NCBI GenBank assembly: GCA_963815475.1
Contig: CAWFHD010000003.1
Location: 2,728,001 to 2,792,000 of the forward strand
DNA: 64,000 nucleotides
Direction: 5' to 3'
Source of the DNA: Sulfopaludibacter sp963815475
GTDB taxonomy: Bacteria > Acidobacteriota > Terriglobia > Bryobacterales > Bryobacteraceae
Shown one piece after another: positions 25,514-35,716 of the stretch. A model generated the notes under the pieces. The model saw nothing but the letters and a program-made list of their open reading frames with translations. It ran no database searches and was not told the origin of the DNA. Position numbers and translations under genes: made by a program. How positions within the stretch are numbered: the first letter of the stretch is position 1; each line of letters starts with the position of its first letter.

Positions 25514-27030
25514 CTAGTTCACGCGCCACATGGCGACGCCGTGGGCGGGCACTGCGGCAGTGATGTCGCCGGCCACCGAAACGGGCTTGTGCCCCCAGAG
25601 ATCCCAGGCGCTTTTCGGGGCTTTCAGCCCGATATCGGCCCATTTCACTGGGATGCTAGCCGGTTGCTGGCCGCGATTGAAGACCGCGACCGCGTTCGCG
25701 CCGCCCGCCAGCGGCCGCACCCAGATCTCCTGGTCGCCCGATTTCCAGACACGCTTGCCCTGGCGCCCGTCGCGATCCTGGTCCATCGCGATCACGTCAC
25801 GGTTCGTGAGGATCGAGAGAATGGAAGGCGTCACACTGCGCAGATCGTTGCCCGCCAGCAGCGGCGCCGCCAGCATAGCCCAGAGGCTCATGTGCGTCTG
25901 GTATTCGGTGTCGCTCATGCCGCCGTTGCCGATCTCCAGCATGTCGGGGTCATTGAAGTGGCCCGGCCTGGCAAAGGCCGCCATCTCATCCTGCTTGAAA
26001 CCGATATTGGTCATCGAATCCCATGTGTCGCGGATATCGCCCGTGGTCCGCCACAGGTTGCCGCCCACATCCGGTCCCCACTTCCACACATCCGGCCAAC
26101 CGTACTGGCAGAGGCTGTAACACAATCGCGCGGCCCGAAGCGCGCAGCGCATCGCCCATCTTCTGGTAGACGGCTTGCATTCCTCGTCGGCGTATACAGA
26201 TTGCGCGCGCCGCACCAATCGTACTTGACGTAGTCGATGCCCCACGCGGCCCAGGTTTTCGCGTCCTGCGCTTCGTGGCCGTAGCTGCCCTCGTAACCGG
26301 CGCACGTGTTGGGACCGGGCGAAGAATAGATTCCGAACTTCAGGCCTTTGCTGTGAACGTAATCGGCCAGCGCCTTCATGTCGGGAAACTTCTTGTTCGT
26401 GGTGATGTTGCCCTGCGCGTCGCGGTCGCCTTCCCAGGTGTCGTCGATATTGATGTAACTGGTAGCCGGCGTCCTTCATGCCGTTGGAGGCCATGGCATC
26501 GGCGATGCCCGCGCACGCTGGCATCGTCTACGCGACCGTGCAAACTTATTCCAGCTATTCCAGCCCATCGGCGGCGTTTTCGCCAGGCCGTTGTCCGGCA
26601 CTTTGTGGAGCGCGGGGAGAGGCAGTTTAGCGGGATACGCGCCTTCATTGTCGGGCGCCCGATGCGCCACCACGGCCGGACCGAGGTTGGCGCCGGGACG
26701 GGCGTGTAGCGCCAGTCGCAACGTGTCGCCATCCAGTTTGCCGTCGTAGATCACCCGGCGTTCGGCGCGCTTTTCACTGGGACCGTCCATCATGCTGGCT
26801 GTAATGGTGAACTCTTCCGGTGTGCCTGAGCTGTCCTTGATTTCGTAGTAGAACTGAGTGATCCGGATGTGGCCGGTGATGTGCGTGCCGTCTTGCTTCA
26901 GGTTGAAGTATGAGTTTCGCGAAGTGCCGTCGCTGTTGGGGCTCGCCACCACCCAGTTGCCGGTCACATCGGCCGCAAAACTGGCGGACGCCAGCACGGC
27001 GGGAATCAAACAAACAGATCGAATACTCAT
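25514..27030 (-). pseudogene. GH27-like alpha-galactosidase, about five frameshifts as written
   Basis: Secreted glycosidase. The start (MSIRSVCLIPAVLASASFAA) is a signal peptide; residues about 22-125 form an extra N-terminal beta-rich domain; GH27 begins at TPPMGWNSWNKFA. The family sequence then moves through five frames: GRVDDASVR, IADAMASNGMKDAGYQ, YINIDDTWEGDR...YVKYDWCGARN (nucleophile Asp), VYQKMGDALRASG, and YSLCQYGWPDVWKW...LWRTTGDIRDTW (acid/base Asp) to the stop. All five steps (near 26538, 26509, 26457, 26185, 26119) fit net one-base insertions; removing them gives 503 residues with no stop. Active-site motifs are intact, so an artefact or very recent damage is likely. Expected to release alpha-galactose from oligosaccharides. 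Confidence 0.8.
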
Positions 27031-27113
27031 AAGGCTGCCACTATCATATCCAATGGCATTTCAAGCGATAACGCGGTGGAGCCGGTGTCTTTGCGACACA
27101 GTCGAAAACCGGT

Positions 27114-27151
27114 CCGAGCTTCGCTCGGATTGGCAGGCGGAAGCGCCTACC
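27114..27151. repeat. Paired hairpin repeat
   Basis: CCGAGC-TTC-GCTCGG (27114-27128) then GGCAGGCG-GAAG-CGCCTACC (27132-27151). The second hairpin recurs, one base different, at 37106-37125. It sits in the 185-base gap between the ADOP permease (ends 27216) and the alpha-galactosidase (starts 27030), both on the minus strand. Confidence 0.65.
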
Positions 27152-27215
27152 CTACCAAGAGCATCGACTTTTTTCATAAAGTTTCGTTGGCCGCAGACCC
27201 ATTCCAACAGGCGGC

Positions 27216-29693
27216 TCACTCCCACCGAAGCGCCACGGTCGGACTCACTCTGGTCGCACGCTCCGCCGGGATATAACCCGCCGCCAGCGCCACCACGCTC
27301 AGCACCACGGCCGCCGCCACGATGCTCAAGGCGTCAGTCGGCGCGACGCCGTAAAGTTGCGCCCTGACATATTGCGAGAGCGCCAGAGCCAGCGGCACCG
27401 CCACCACAACTCCCGCCACCGTCAGGATCGCCACTTCGCGCATCACCAGTCCCAGCAGGTTCGCGCGGCCTGCGCCCAGCGCCAACCGGATGCCGATCTC
27501 GCGCGTCCTCCGGGTCACCATGTAGGCCATCACGCCATAGAGCCCTACCGCCGCCAGCAAAGTCGCCAGCACGCCGAAGAATGCCGAGAGCGATGCCATC
27601 AGCCGCTGGGCGGAGAGGTTCTCGTTCACCTGCTCCTCCATGGTTCTGAGTCCCGTAACCGGCAGCGCGGCATCCAGCCCGGCGATTTCCCGCTGCACTG
27701 CGCCGAACAACGTCTTCGGGTCTGAGGTGGACCGTGCGTATACGACGAACTGCCCGGAATCGTCTTGCTGAAAGGGCAGGTACACCTCGCGCGGTGTCTT
27801 GGCTTCCGTCACGCCTTCGTATTTCGACCCGCGCACCACCCCCACGATCTCGCGTGTCTTGTCGCCATCGCGTCGGAATGCGAAGCGTCGGCCCAGCGGA
27901 TTCTCGCCCTTGAAGTAGTAATTGGCAAAGGCATCGTTTACAATCGCCACCATCGGTGCGCCGGTGCGGTCGCCTGCTCTGAACTCGCGACCGCGGAGCA
28001 GCGGAATCCCCATGGTGGAGAAATATGCGGGACTCACCGTGTCGACATACGGGTTCATGTCCTCGTCTTCCTTCGCCTGGTAGCCCACCACCGTGATGGT
28101 CGATAGGTTTTCATTGCCCGAGACCACCAGGTTCACGCCGATCGCGGATGCCCGCACCCCGGCGATGTGGGCAATCCGCTGCTGTACCGTCTCCGCCAAC
28201 GCCCTGGTGCGATCGGTTTTGTAGCCGTTGAGCGAGGGATTCAGGGAGAACTCGAAAAGGCGGTCCTGCCGGAAGCCCAGGTCGACGTTCTTCAGATTGT
28301 GCAGCGACCGCGCGAACAAAGTGGCTGCGATCAGCATCAGCAGCGACAGCGCCACTTGCGCCGAGACCAGGGTCTTGCGCAAGCGGACGTGGCCCGAACC
28401 CGGTGAGACATTGCCGGCCTGATCTTTCAAGGTCCCTGCCAGCGCGGGCGAGGTGGCTTGCCACGCCGGCGCCAGACCGAAGATCAACCCGCTGGCCACG
28501 GCCAGCAGCGCGGTGAAAGCAAAGACACGCATGTCGATGTGCGCTGTCAGTCCCAGCGTGTTCGAATCCTGCAACAGGCCGAGCAGCGCTCCGGCAGTCC
28601 ATTGGGCCAGCGCCAATCCGGCCAAACCGCCCGCCAGGGAGAGAGCCAGGCTTTCCACAATCAGTTGCCGGGCCAGGCGGAAGCGGCTCGCGCCCAACGC
28701 CAGGCGCACCGCGATCTCCTTCTGCCGTGAGGCGGCGCGCGCCAGCAGCAGGTTCGCGACGTTGGCGCAGGCGATCAGCAGCAGCAGGCCCACAATCGCC
28801 AACAGGATGCGCAGTGGCGCTCCGAATGTGTCGCGCATGTCCGAGACGCCGCGCGTCGCGGGTTGGAAGACCAGCGGCTTCGCGGCAAATCTCTGTGCGA
28901 ACCGGGCACTGCGCGACGGCATCGCTTGCAACTCCGCCGCCAATAGCGAGCGGTAATAAGGCTCCAGGCTGGCCCGCGCCTGCTGCAAGCTGACGCCCGG
29001 CTTCAGACGCCCGATCAGTTGGAGCCAAAGCGTGCGGCGATTGTCCAGCCCGTTCCAGGTGGGCGTCATCTGTGCCTTCATCATGGTGGGGACCAGCAGG
29101 TCTGTGCGCTCCCCTACGTCGAAGCCTCGATATCCAGGCGCAGCGACACCCACCACGGTGAGCGGATACTCGTTCACCCGGATGGTCTGATTGAGGATGG
29201 AGGGATCGGCTCCGAAATGCGACTTCCAGAAGTCGTAAGTGAGCACAGTGACGGGATGGCCGCCCGGTGTGCGATCGTCCTCCAGTCCCAGCCCGCGGCC
29301 GAGCGCCAAGCCGAGCCCCATGGTGTCGAAGTACGTGCCCGACACCAGTTCGCCGTTCACCTGCTCGCTGCGATTGCCGAACGCGACGCTTAACTGGGTA
29401 TTGAATCGCGCTGCGACCGAAGCCAACGCGCCCGGATGATCGCGGAAATCCTGATACATCGGGTAGGAGAAACGATGCTGGCCCCACACCATTCCGGTCT
29501 GCGGCCCGTCGCTGGTGAAGTACACCAGTTCGCCGGCGTGCTGGACCGGGAGCAGCCGCAAGAGCACCTGGTCGGCAATGGTGAAGATGGCGCTGTTGGC
29601 TCCGATTCCCAGCGCGAGCGAGAGCACCGCCACCAGAGTGAACAGAGGGCTTCGCCCCAAATAGCGCAAAGCGTAGCGGAAATCCTGCATCAT
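27216..29693 (-). CDS. ADOP-type ABC transporter permease (MacB/FtsX-like), copy 2
   Basis: 825 residues starting MMQDFRYALRYLGRSPLFTL, the typical ADOP start, with TM1 VAVLSLALGIGANSAIFTIA. Same two-half layout as copy 1: central TM block with LLLIACANVANLLLARAASR and RQKEIAVRLALGASRFRLAR, and a last block with RRTREIGIRLALGAGRANLL, ending ATRVSPTVALRWE. It is clearly paralogous to 22887-25382 but diverged, so not a recent duplication. The alpha-galactosidase gene lies downstream on the same strand 185 bases away and could be co-transcribed. Confidence 0.88.
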   Translation of the reverse strand: MMQDFRYALRYLGRSPLFTLVAVLSLALGIGANSAIFTIADQVLLRLLPVQHAGELVYFTSDGPQTGMVWGQHRFSYPMYQDFRDHPGALASVAARFNTQLSVAFGNRSEQVNGELVSGTYFDTMGLGLALGRGLGLEDDRTPGGHPVTVLTYDFWKSHFGADPSILNQTIRVNEYPLTVVGVAAPGYRGFDVGERTDLLVPTMMKAQMTPTWNGLDNRRTLWLQLIGRLKPGVSLQQARASLEPYYRSLLAAELQAMPSRSARFAQRFAAKPLVFQPATRGVSDMRDTFGAPLRILLAIVGLLLLIACANVANLLLARAASRQKEIAVRLALGASRFRLARQLIVESLALSLAGGLAGLALAQWTAGALLGLLQDSNTLGLTAHIDMRVFAFTALLAVASGLIFGLAPAWQATSPALAGTLKDQAGNVSPGSGHVRLRKTLVSAQVALSLLMLIAATLFARSLHNLKNVDLGFRQDRLFEFSLNPSLNGYKTDRTRALAETVQQRIAHIAGVRASAIGVNLVVSGNENLSTITVVGYQAKEDEDMNPYVDTVSPAYFSTMGIPLLRGREFRAGDRTGAPMVAIVNDAFANYYFKGENPLGRRFAFRRDGDKTREIVGVVRGSKYEGVTEAKTPREVYLPFQQDDSGQFVVYARSTSDPKTLFGAVQREIAGLDAALPVTGLRTMEEQVNENLSAQRLMASLSAFFGVLATLLAAVGLYGVMAYMVTRRTREIGIRLALGAGRANLLGLVMREVAILTVAGVVVAVPLALALSQYVRAQLYGVAPTDALSIVAAAVVLSVVALAAGYIPAERATRVSPTVALRWE

Positions 29694-29762
29694 CTATTAA
29701 TTACTCCAACTGTTAGACGACGATGGCAGGGCTCTGATAGTTTGCGCGATCCCGCTACATCC

Positions 29763-30647
29763 TCAATTGGCTTTGGGTGTACACGCCGGGTCGACGATCT
29801 CCACGCGCCGGTTCTTCGCCCTTCCTTCGCCTTGGCGATTGTCGGCAACCGGTTTCGTTTTGCCGTAGCCAGCCGAGGTGAGCCGGCCGGCGGCGATGCC
29901 GTGCGCAGTCAGCCACGCAACTACGGCTTTTGCGCGGGACTCGGAGAGCGTCTGATTGCGTTCCGCGCTGCCGAGATTGTCGGTGTGGCCTTGCACTTCG
30001 AGCTTGAGGCCCTTGTTCAGGGTCAGCATGGCCGCCACCTGTTGGAGAACCGCTTCGGAGAGCGGCTGCAGTGTCGACTTATTGGCATCGAAGAGTACTC
30101 CATAGAGGGCCACATGGCAGCTCTTGGCAAGGTTGGTGTGCAGCGAGGAGACGCTGCCGGCATCCGCGACGCTCAGGCTGTAGCCGTCGGCAGTGTTGTG
30201 CAGGGCAGCCCAGATGTTGCGGCCGTTTTTCGAGTAGTGCGCCACTATGTGGGCATCCGAACCCGTTCGCTCGTCCACGATGGTCCAACCAGCTTTCGTC
30301 AGCGCGTCGTGGTAGGCGGTCACAAACAAGAGGTTCGAGAGTCCCTCCAGGCTGTAGGTGCGGCTCAGACTGCTGGTCGCTACCAACTCGGCGGTACCCC
30401 CTTTGAGAGTTATCCAGAATGGCGAAGTGTCCAGGCCGCCCCTGCGAAACTGCGAGCCCGGCAACGGCGTCAGATAGCGGAAATCGCCCTTTTCAGGCGG
30501 GGGCATAGCTTCCGGAATGGGACTGGGAAAGGGGAGTGTCAGAGTGATGGGCGCAGGAGCCACCGTTTGCCCGGGAGCGGTGATCACCCCCAGCGTGAGG
30601 AGCACAACGACTGGCCTGACGAGGGCTTGAACAGGTAGAGCGCGCAT
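29763..30647 (-). CDS. OmpA-family outer-membrane/peptidoglycan-binding protein
   Basis: 294 residues from ATG 30647, chosen for its signal sequence MRALPVQALVRPVVVLLTLG; the frame extends to 30752 without better features. The C-terminal 110 residues are a complete OmpA domain: VALYGVLFDANKSTLQPLSE, LKLEVQGHTDNLGSAERNQ, LSESRAKAVVAWL, and the closing GRAKNRRVEIVD, which binds the peptide stem of peptidoglycan. The N-terminal 150 residues (SNLLFVTAYHDALTKAGWTI) are a non-barrel domain of uncertain family. Probably a periplasmic cell-wall anchor. Divergent from the pyrimidine operon. Confidence 0.8.
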   Translation of the reverse strand: MRALPVQALVRPVVVLLTLGVITAPGQTVAPAPITLTLPFPSPIPEAMPPPEKGDFRYLTPLPGSQFRRGGLDTSPFWITLKGGTAELVATSSLSRTYSLEGLSNLLFVTAYHDALTKAGWTIVDERTGSDAHIVAHYSKNGRNIWAALHNTADGYSLSVADAGSVSSLHTNLAKSCHVALYGVLFDANKSTLQPLSEAVLQQVAAMLTLNKGLKLEVQGHTDNLGSAERNQTLSESRAKAVVAWLTAHGIAAGRLTSAGYGKTKPVADNRQGEGRAKNRRVEIVDPACTPKAN

Positions 30648-30829
30648 ATTCGGAGTCGCCACCTTTCCAGAGTCGGCGATCAGTATACACACGTAAATCG
30701 CGCGACAGAAGTCTAATTTTAGATATGGGAAGGCTGGTTCAGGGCCTTTCAAGGCGGCTTGCGTCTTTGTAATAGAAGGCCGATAATGGGACCCTTCGCC
30801 TTTTTTGGCCGATTTGGCCTGGAGGATCT

Positions 30830-31699
30830 ATGTCTCGCATTGTCCGGTGTTCTTTGATTCAGGCTACCAACGCGGCACCCCCGGATTCGTCGCTGGAAGT
30901 CACCAAGAGCGCCATGATTGAGAAGCATGTGGGGTACATCCGCCAGGCAGCCGAGGCCGGGGCGCAGATCGTGTGCCTGCAGGAAATCTTCTACGGCCCC
31001 TACTTCTGCGCCGAGCAAACCACCAAGTGGTACGACTTTACGGAGCCAGTGCCGGGCGGCCCCACCATCAAACTGATGCAGGATCTGGCGCGGCAACACC
31101 ACATCGCCCTGATCGTGCCGGTATACGAAATCGAGCAGGAAGGCGTTTATTACAACACGGCGGCGGTGATCCAAAACGACGGGACATACCTAGGGAAATA
31201 CCGGAAGACCCACATTCCGCATGTGGCGCCCGGTTTTTGGGAGAAGTTCTATTTCCGGCCGGGGAATCTGGGGTACCCGGTGTTCGATCTGGGATTCGCC
31301 AAGATCGGCGTATATATATGTTACGACCGTCACTTTCCGGAGGGGGCCAGGGCGCTGGGCCTGAACGGCGCGGAAATCGTGTTTAATCCCTCGGCGACAG
31401 TCGCCGGCCTCAGCGAATATCTGTGGAAGCTGGAGCAGCCGGCGCATGCCGTGGCCAACGGCTATTTCGTGGGTGCCATCAATCGCGTGGGTGTGGAAGC
31501 GCCATGGAACATCGGCGAGTTTTACGGGTCGAGCTATTTTTGCGATCCACGCGGCCAGATTGTGGCGCAGGCATCGCGCGATAAAGACGAAGTGCTCACC
31601 GCCGACCTGGATCTGGACCAGATCGCGGAGGTGCGCAAGACCTGGCAGTTCTTCCGCGACCGCCGACCGGATATGTACGAAGCGTTAGTGAAGGCATAA
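30830..31699 (+). CDS. pydC: Beta-ureidopropionase (N-carbamoyl-beta-alanine amidohydrolase)
   Basis: Carbon-nitrogen hydrolase (nitrilase superfamily), 289 residues, hydrolysing N-carbamoyl-beta-alanine to beta-alanine, CO2 and ammonia, the third step of reductive pyrimidine breakdown. Catalytic triad: Glu in VCLQEIFYGPYFC, Lys in KYRKTHIPH, Cys in VYICYDRHFPEGARALGL. ATG 30830 follows GGAGG by 5 bases. It is the first gene of the operon, two bases before the aminotransferase start at 31702, and its frame is unbroken. The identity is supported by the whole-pathway context; N-carbamoylputrescine amidase is the close alternative by sequence alone. Confidence 0.9.
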   Translation: MSRIVRCSLIQATNAAPPDSSLEVTKSAMIEKHVGYIRQAAEAGAQIVCLQEIFYGPYFCAEQTTKWYDFTEPVPGGPTIKLMQDLARQHHIALIVPVYEIEQEGVYYNTAAVIQNDGTYLGKYRKTHIPHVAPGFWEKFYFRPGNLGYPVFDLGFAKIGVYICYDRHFPEGARALGLNGAEIVFNPSATVAGLSEYLWKLEQPAHAVANGYFVGAINRVGVEAPWNIGEFYGSSYFCDPRGQIVAQASRDKDEVLTADLDLDQIAEVRKTWQFFRDRRPDMYEALVKA

Positions 31700-31701
31700 C
31701 C

Positions 31702-33018
31702 ATGACCAAAGACGAAATCATTCTTGCCAATAAGGAATACCTGTTTCCTGCGGTTTTCCATTACTACAAAGACGCCGCTGGTGATCTCGCGCGCCAAGGA
31801 TCAATACGTGTGGGACGCCGATGGCAACCAGTACTTGGATTTCTTCGGCGGCATCGTTACAGTGAGCGTCGGCCACTGCAACGACCAGGTGAACGCCAAG
31901 GTTCACAAGCAGCTCGATACGCTGCAGCACGTTTCCACAGTATTTGCGAATGAGCCGCAGGCGGCGCTGGCCAAGAAGATCGCGTCGATTACACCCGGCG
32001 GGAAGCTGACCAAATCGTTCTTTACCAATAGCGGCACCGAAGCCAATGAAACCGCCATTCTGGCGGCGCGCTGCTATACCGGCAATAGCGAGATCGTGGC
32101 GCTGCGGCATGCCTATCACGGGCGTTCGTCGGCGGCGATGTCGCTGACTGGGCAGGGGGCGTGGCGGCTGGGACCGCCGCAGGCCGGAGTCGTGCACGCG
32201 CACAATGCTTACTGCTATCGCTGCCCGTTCGGGCTCACTTATCCCTGCGTGCGAAGTGCGTTGCGCGCAGGATATGGAAGAGTTGATCCGCACCACCACC
32301 AGCGGGCGCATCGCCGGATTTATCGGCGAGCCGATCCAGGGCGTCGGTGGGTTTATTACGCCGCCCAAGGAATACTTCCAGATTGTCGAGAAGATCGTGC
32401 GCAACCACGGCGGCCTTTTCATCAGCGATGAAGTGCAGACGGGCTGGGGGCGCACCGGCGGCAAGTGGTTCGGCATCGAGCAGTGGGGTGTGACGCCGGA
32501 CATCATCACGAGCGCCAAGGGGCTCGGCAACGGCAGCCCGATCGGACTGACGGTGGCGAGGCCGGAGGTGGCCGATTCCGTGAAGGGGCTGACGATTTCG
32601 ACTTTCGGCGGCAATCCGGTGACCTCCACCGCGGCCAAGGCGGTGATCGACTTCATCGAAGAGCAGAACCTGATGGCGAATTGCGCCGACACTGGCGCGC
32701 TATCTTCGCGGCAAACTGGAAGAGCTGAGGGACAAGCACGACATCATCGGCGACGTCCGCGGCATGGGGCTTACTGCAGGCGATCGAACTGGTGGAGGAC
32801 CGCAAGACCAAGGCGCCGGCAACGGCTCAGACTGCCATGGTGATGGAGGCGGCGCGCGAGAATCGCATGCTGATCGGCAAAGGCGGAATGTACGGCAACG
32901 TGATTGCGCACTTTCTCCGCCGATGAACATCGGCCGCAGCGACGTGGACCAGTTCATCGGGCTGCTGGACAAGAGCCTCTCGGCAGTGCGCGCGGTGGCG
33001 GCGGGTGGGGGCAGATGA
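31702..33018 (+). pseudogene. Class III omega-aminotransferase (beta-alanine type), six frameshifts as written
   Basis: Transfers the amino group of beta-alanine (or 3-aminoisobutyrate) to pyruvate or 2-oxoglutarate, giving malonate semialdehyde. Starts MTKDEIILANKEYLFPAVFH and continues in other frames: QYVWDADGNQYLDFFGG, FFTNSGTEANETAILAAR, LRHAYHGRSSAAMSLTG, GRIAGFIGEPIQGVGGF, FISDEVQTGWGRTG, PLP lysine in IITSAKGLGNGSPIG, and ending NIGRSDVDQFIGLLDKSL. Net one-base insertions lie near 31776, 32248, 32700, 32773, 32906 and 32911; removing them leaves 436 residues, the normal length. The end overlaps preT by ATGA. Every motif is intact. Confidence 0.85.
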
Positions 33019-34375
33019 GCTCGGCGCCTGTTGTTGCGAGCGGAATCTGGAGCGGTTCCCGGAACTGCATCCGGCCTTCGATTCGCAATCGGCGCTGGCG
33101 GAGGCGAATCGCTGCCTGTTCTGTTTCGATGCGCCGTGCATGGCGGCGTGCCCCACGCACATCGACGTGCCGCGATTCATCAAGAAGATCGCGAGCGGCA
33201 ATCTGCGCGGCTCGGCGCTGACCATTCTGGATGCCAATATTCTGGGCTTGAGCTGCTCGCGCGTGTGTCCGGTGGACGTGCTGTGCGAAGGCTCCTGCGT
33301 GATGCATGCGATACAACAAAGAAGCCGATCGAGATCGGGCGGCTGCAGCGCTACGCCATGGACGCATTTTTACGCCTCTGGCAGCGGCCTGGCGCGCGCC
33401 GGCCGGCAAGGTGGGACAGGTCGCGTGTGTCGGCGGCGGTCCGGCCTCGCTTGAGCTGCGCGGCGGAATTGGCCGCGACAGGGATATGCGGTTACGGTCT
33501 TCGACAATCGGCCGCTGCCTGGCGGGCTGAATACGTACGGCGTGGCGGAGTACAAGCTGCGGCCGGTCGGACAGCCTGCGCGAGGTGGAACTGGTGCGAT
33601 CGTTGGGCGTGGAGTTCCGGCAGGCAGAAATGGGCAGCGTGGTTCCGCTGGAGACACTGGAGCAGGAGTTCTCGTACATCTTCCTGGGGCTGGGGCTGGG
33701 CGCGATGGAGCGGCTGGGAATTCCCGGCGAGACAGAGCTGCCGGGTGTGATTGATGCGCTGCGGTTCATCGAGCGTTACAAGACCGCTGCCCGATTTCGA
33801 GGTGGGCAAGCCGGTGGTGGTGATTGGCGGCGGCAACACGGCGATAGATGCGGCGAACGCGGCGCGGCGCCTGGGCGCGCAGGACGTGCATCTGTTTTAT
33901 CGCCGCACCGAAAAGGAGATGCCGGCATTCTCGTTTGAGTACGATCATTCGAAAGTGGAAGGCGTGCGGTTTCACTGGAATGGCGCAGCCGGTGGCGATT
34001 GTCGAGCGCGATGGGCGACGCTGCTGGCATGCGGTTCGGTTGCGAACACGATCTTGGGCGAGCCGGATGCGAGCGGGCCGCGGAAGGCGGAATCCGGTGC
34101 CGGGGTCGGAGTTCGAGTTTCGCGTGCGACATGGTGATTCCGGCGCTGGGCCAGTCGCGCATTGACGGGGATGCTGCAGGAGACTCGCGGGATTGAGGTG
34201 AAGCGCGGGTCGATTGCGGTGGACCGCGCGACCGGGCGCACCGGGAAATCCGAAATACTATGCCGGCGGCGATTGCGTGAACGGCGGGCGCGAAGTGGTG
34301 GATGCGGTGGCGGACGGCAAACGCGCGGCGCTCGCGATTGCCGCGCGATTGGGCACGCGGAGGCACCATGGCTGA
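33015..34375 (+). pseudogene. preT: Dihydropyrimidine dehydrogenase, FAD/NAD subunit PreT, about sixteen indels as written
   Basis: Electron-input subunit of the bacterial NAD-dependent dihydropyrimidine dehydrogenase, related to the glutamate synthase small subunit. From MSSAPVV the protein can be followed through many frame changes: CLFCFDAPCMAACPTHIDV and LSCSRVCPVDVLCEGSC (Fe-S cysteines), YNK/IEIGRLQRYAMDAF, VACVGGGPASL (FAD), VTVFDNRPLPGGLNTYGV, VVVIGGGNTAIDAANAARRL (NAD), HLFYRRTEKEMPA, CDMVIPALGQSR, YYAGGDCVNGGREVVDAV. I count about 15 single-base insertions and one deletion (near 33038); correcting them gives about 448 residues, the usual size. Overlaps preA by 8 bases. Densest indel region of the window. 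Confidence 0.85.
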
Positions 34376-35716
34376 CCTGACGACAAATTTCGCCGGCATT
34401 CGCTGCCCCAATCCGTTCTGGCTGGCGTCCGGGCCGCCCGACCAATTGCGGCGAGCAGGTGATGCGCGCGTTCGATGCGGGCTGGGGCGGCGCGGTTTGG
34501 AAGACGATCGGCGAGCCGATCGTCGAATGTATCGTCGCGCTACTCGTCGGTGGACTGGAACGGGCAGCGGATGATGGGGCTGAACAATATCGAGCTGATC
34601 AGCGACCGGCCCGATCGAAGTGAATCTGCGCGAGATCACCGAGGTGAAGAAGCGATATCCGAAGCACGCCGTGATCGCGTCGCTGATGGTGGATTCCAAG
34701 CGCGAAGCGTGGCACGACATCGTGAAGCGATCGGAAGATGCCGGCGCGGACGGGTTGGAGCTGAACTTCGGATGTCCGCACGGGATGAGCGAGCGCGGCA
34801 TGGGCAGCGCCGTGGGGCAGGTGCCCGAATACGCCTGCATGATTACCGAGTGGGTGAAGGAAGTGGCGCGCACGCCGGTGCTGGTGAAACTGACGCCGAA
34901 CATTACCGACATCCGCATGGTGGCGCGGGCGGCGAAGCGCGGCGGCGCGGATGCGCTGTCGGCCATCAACACGATCAACTCGATTACCGGCATCGACCTG
35001 GATACGTTGACGCCGCGGCCCGATGTGGGCGGGCTTTCAGCGCACGGCGGCTATTGCGGTCCGGCGGTGAAGCCGATTGCGCTGCACATGATGCAGCAGA
35101 TTGCCACCGACTCCGAGGTGGGGCTGCCGATTTCGGGCATCGGAGGAGTGTCAGGGTGGCGCGAGGCGGCGGAGTTTATCCTCTTGGGCTGCGGCACGGT
35201 GCAGGTGTGCACGGCGGCGATGCATTACGGCTTCCGCATTGTGGAAGACATGGCCGATGGGCTGAGCAATTGGATGGACGAGAAGGGCTTCCGCACCATC
35301 GAAGATTTTCGCGGGCTGTCGCTTCCGAAGGTCACGGAGTGGAAGCATCTCGACCTGAATTACAAGATCGTGGCGCGGATCGATCGCGACAAGTGCATCG
35401 GCTGCGACCTGTGCTACATCGCGTGCTGGGACGGAGCGCACCAGTGCATCCACCTGGACGGACACGCGAAGCCGGAGATGGTCGGAGGCCGTGAGCCGGG
35501 CGCGGATTGCGGTGACGCCGATCGCGAAGCTGGATCCGGCGCAAAGTTCGCAACGGCAAGACGCCGCCCGAGCGCATTCCGCGGGTGGACGAGCACGAAT
35601 GCGTGGGATGCAATCTGTGCTTGCTGGTTTGCCCGGTGGAGAAGTGCATCACCATGGAGCGGGTGGACACCGGCCGGCCCAAGGAAAGCTGGGAACAGAG
35701 GACTGCTCATGCCTAA
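34368..35716 (+). pseudogene. preA: Dihydropyrimidine dehydrogenase, catalytic subunit PreA, five indels as written
   Basis: Reduces uracil or thymine to the dihydro form. FMN-binding TIM barrel followed by two [4Fe-4S] sites. Start MADLTTNFAGIRCPNPFWLA; then TNCGEQVMRAFDAGWGGAVW, NVSSRYSSVDWNGQRMMGLN, catalytic cysteine in NFGCPHGMSERGMGSAVGQ, and ISGIGGVSGWREAAEFILLG. Ferredoxin part: DKCIGCDLCYIACWDGAHQC, and CVGCNLCLLVCPVEKC. Insertions near 34440, 34535, 34612, 35490 and 35545; correction gives about 447 residues. The long central frame (34620-35490) is unbroken. Stop at 35716 overlaps the dihydropyrimidinase start at 35709. Works as a heterotetramer with PreT. Confidence 0.88.

Noticed and set aside
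28111..29487. 458-codon minus-strand frame within the second ADOP gene
   Set aside because: Same strand but another phase of a clearly real permease with all motifs in the main frame.
31702..35716. Programmed ribosomal frameshifting as explanation for the broken frames
   Set aside because: Too many sites, no slippery heptamer pattern, and net +1 insertions scattered at ordinary positions; an assembly or read error fits better.
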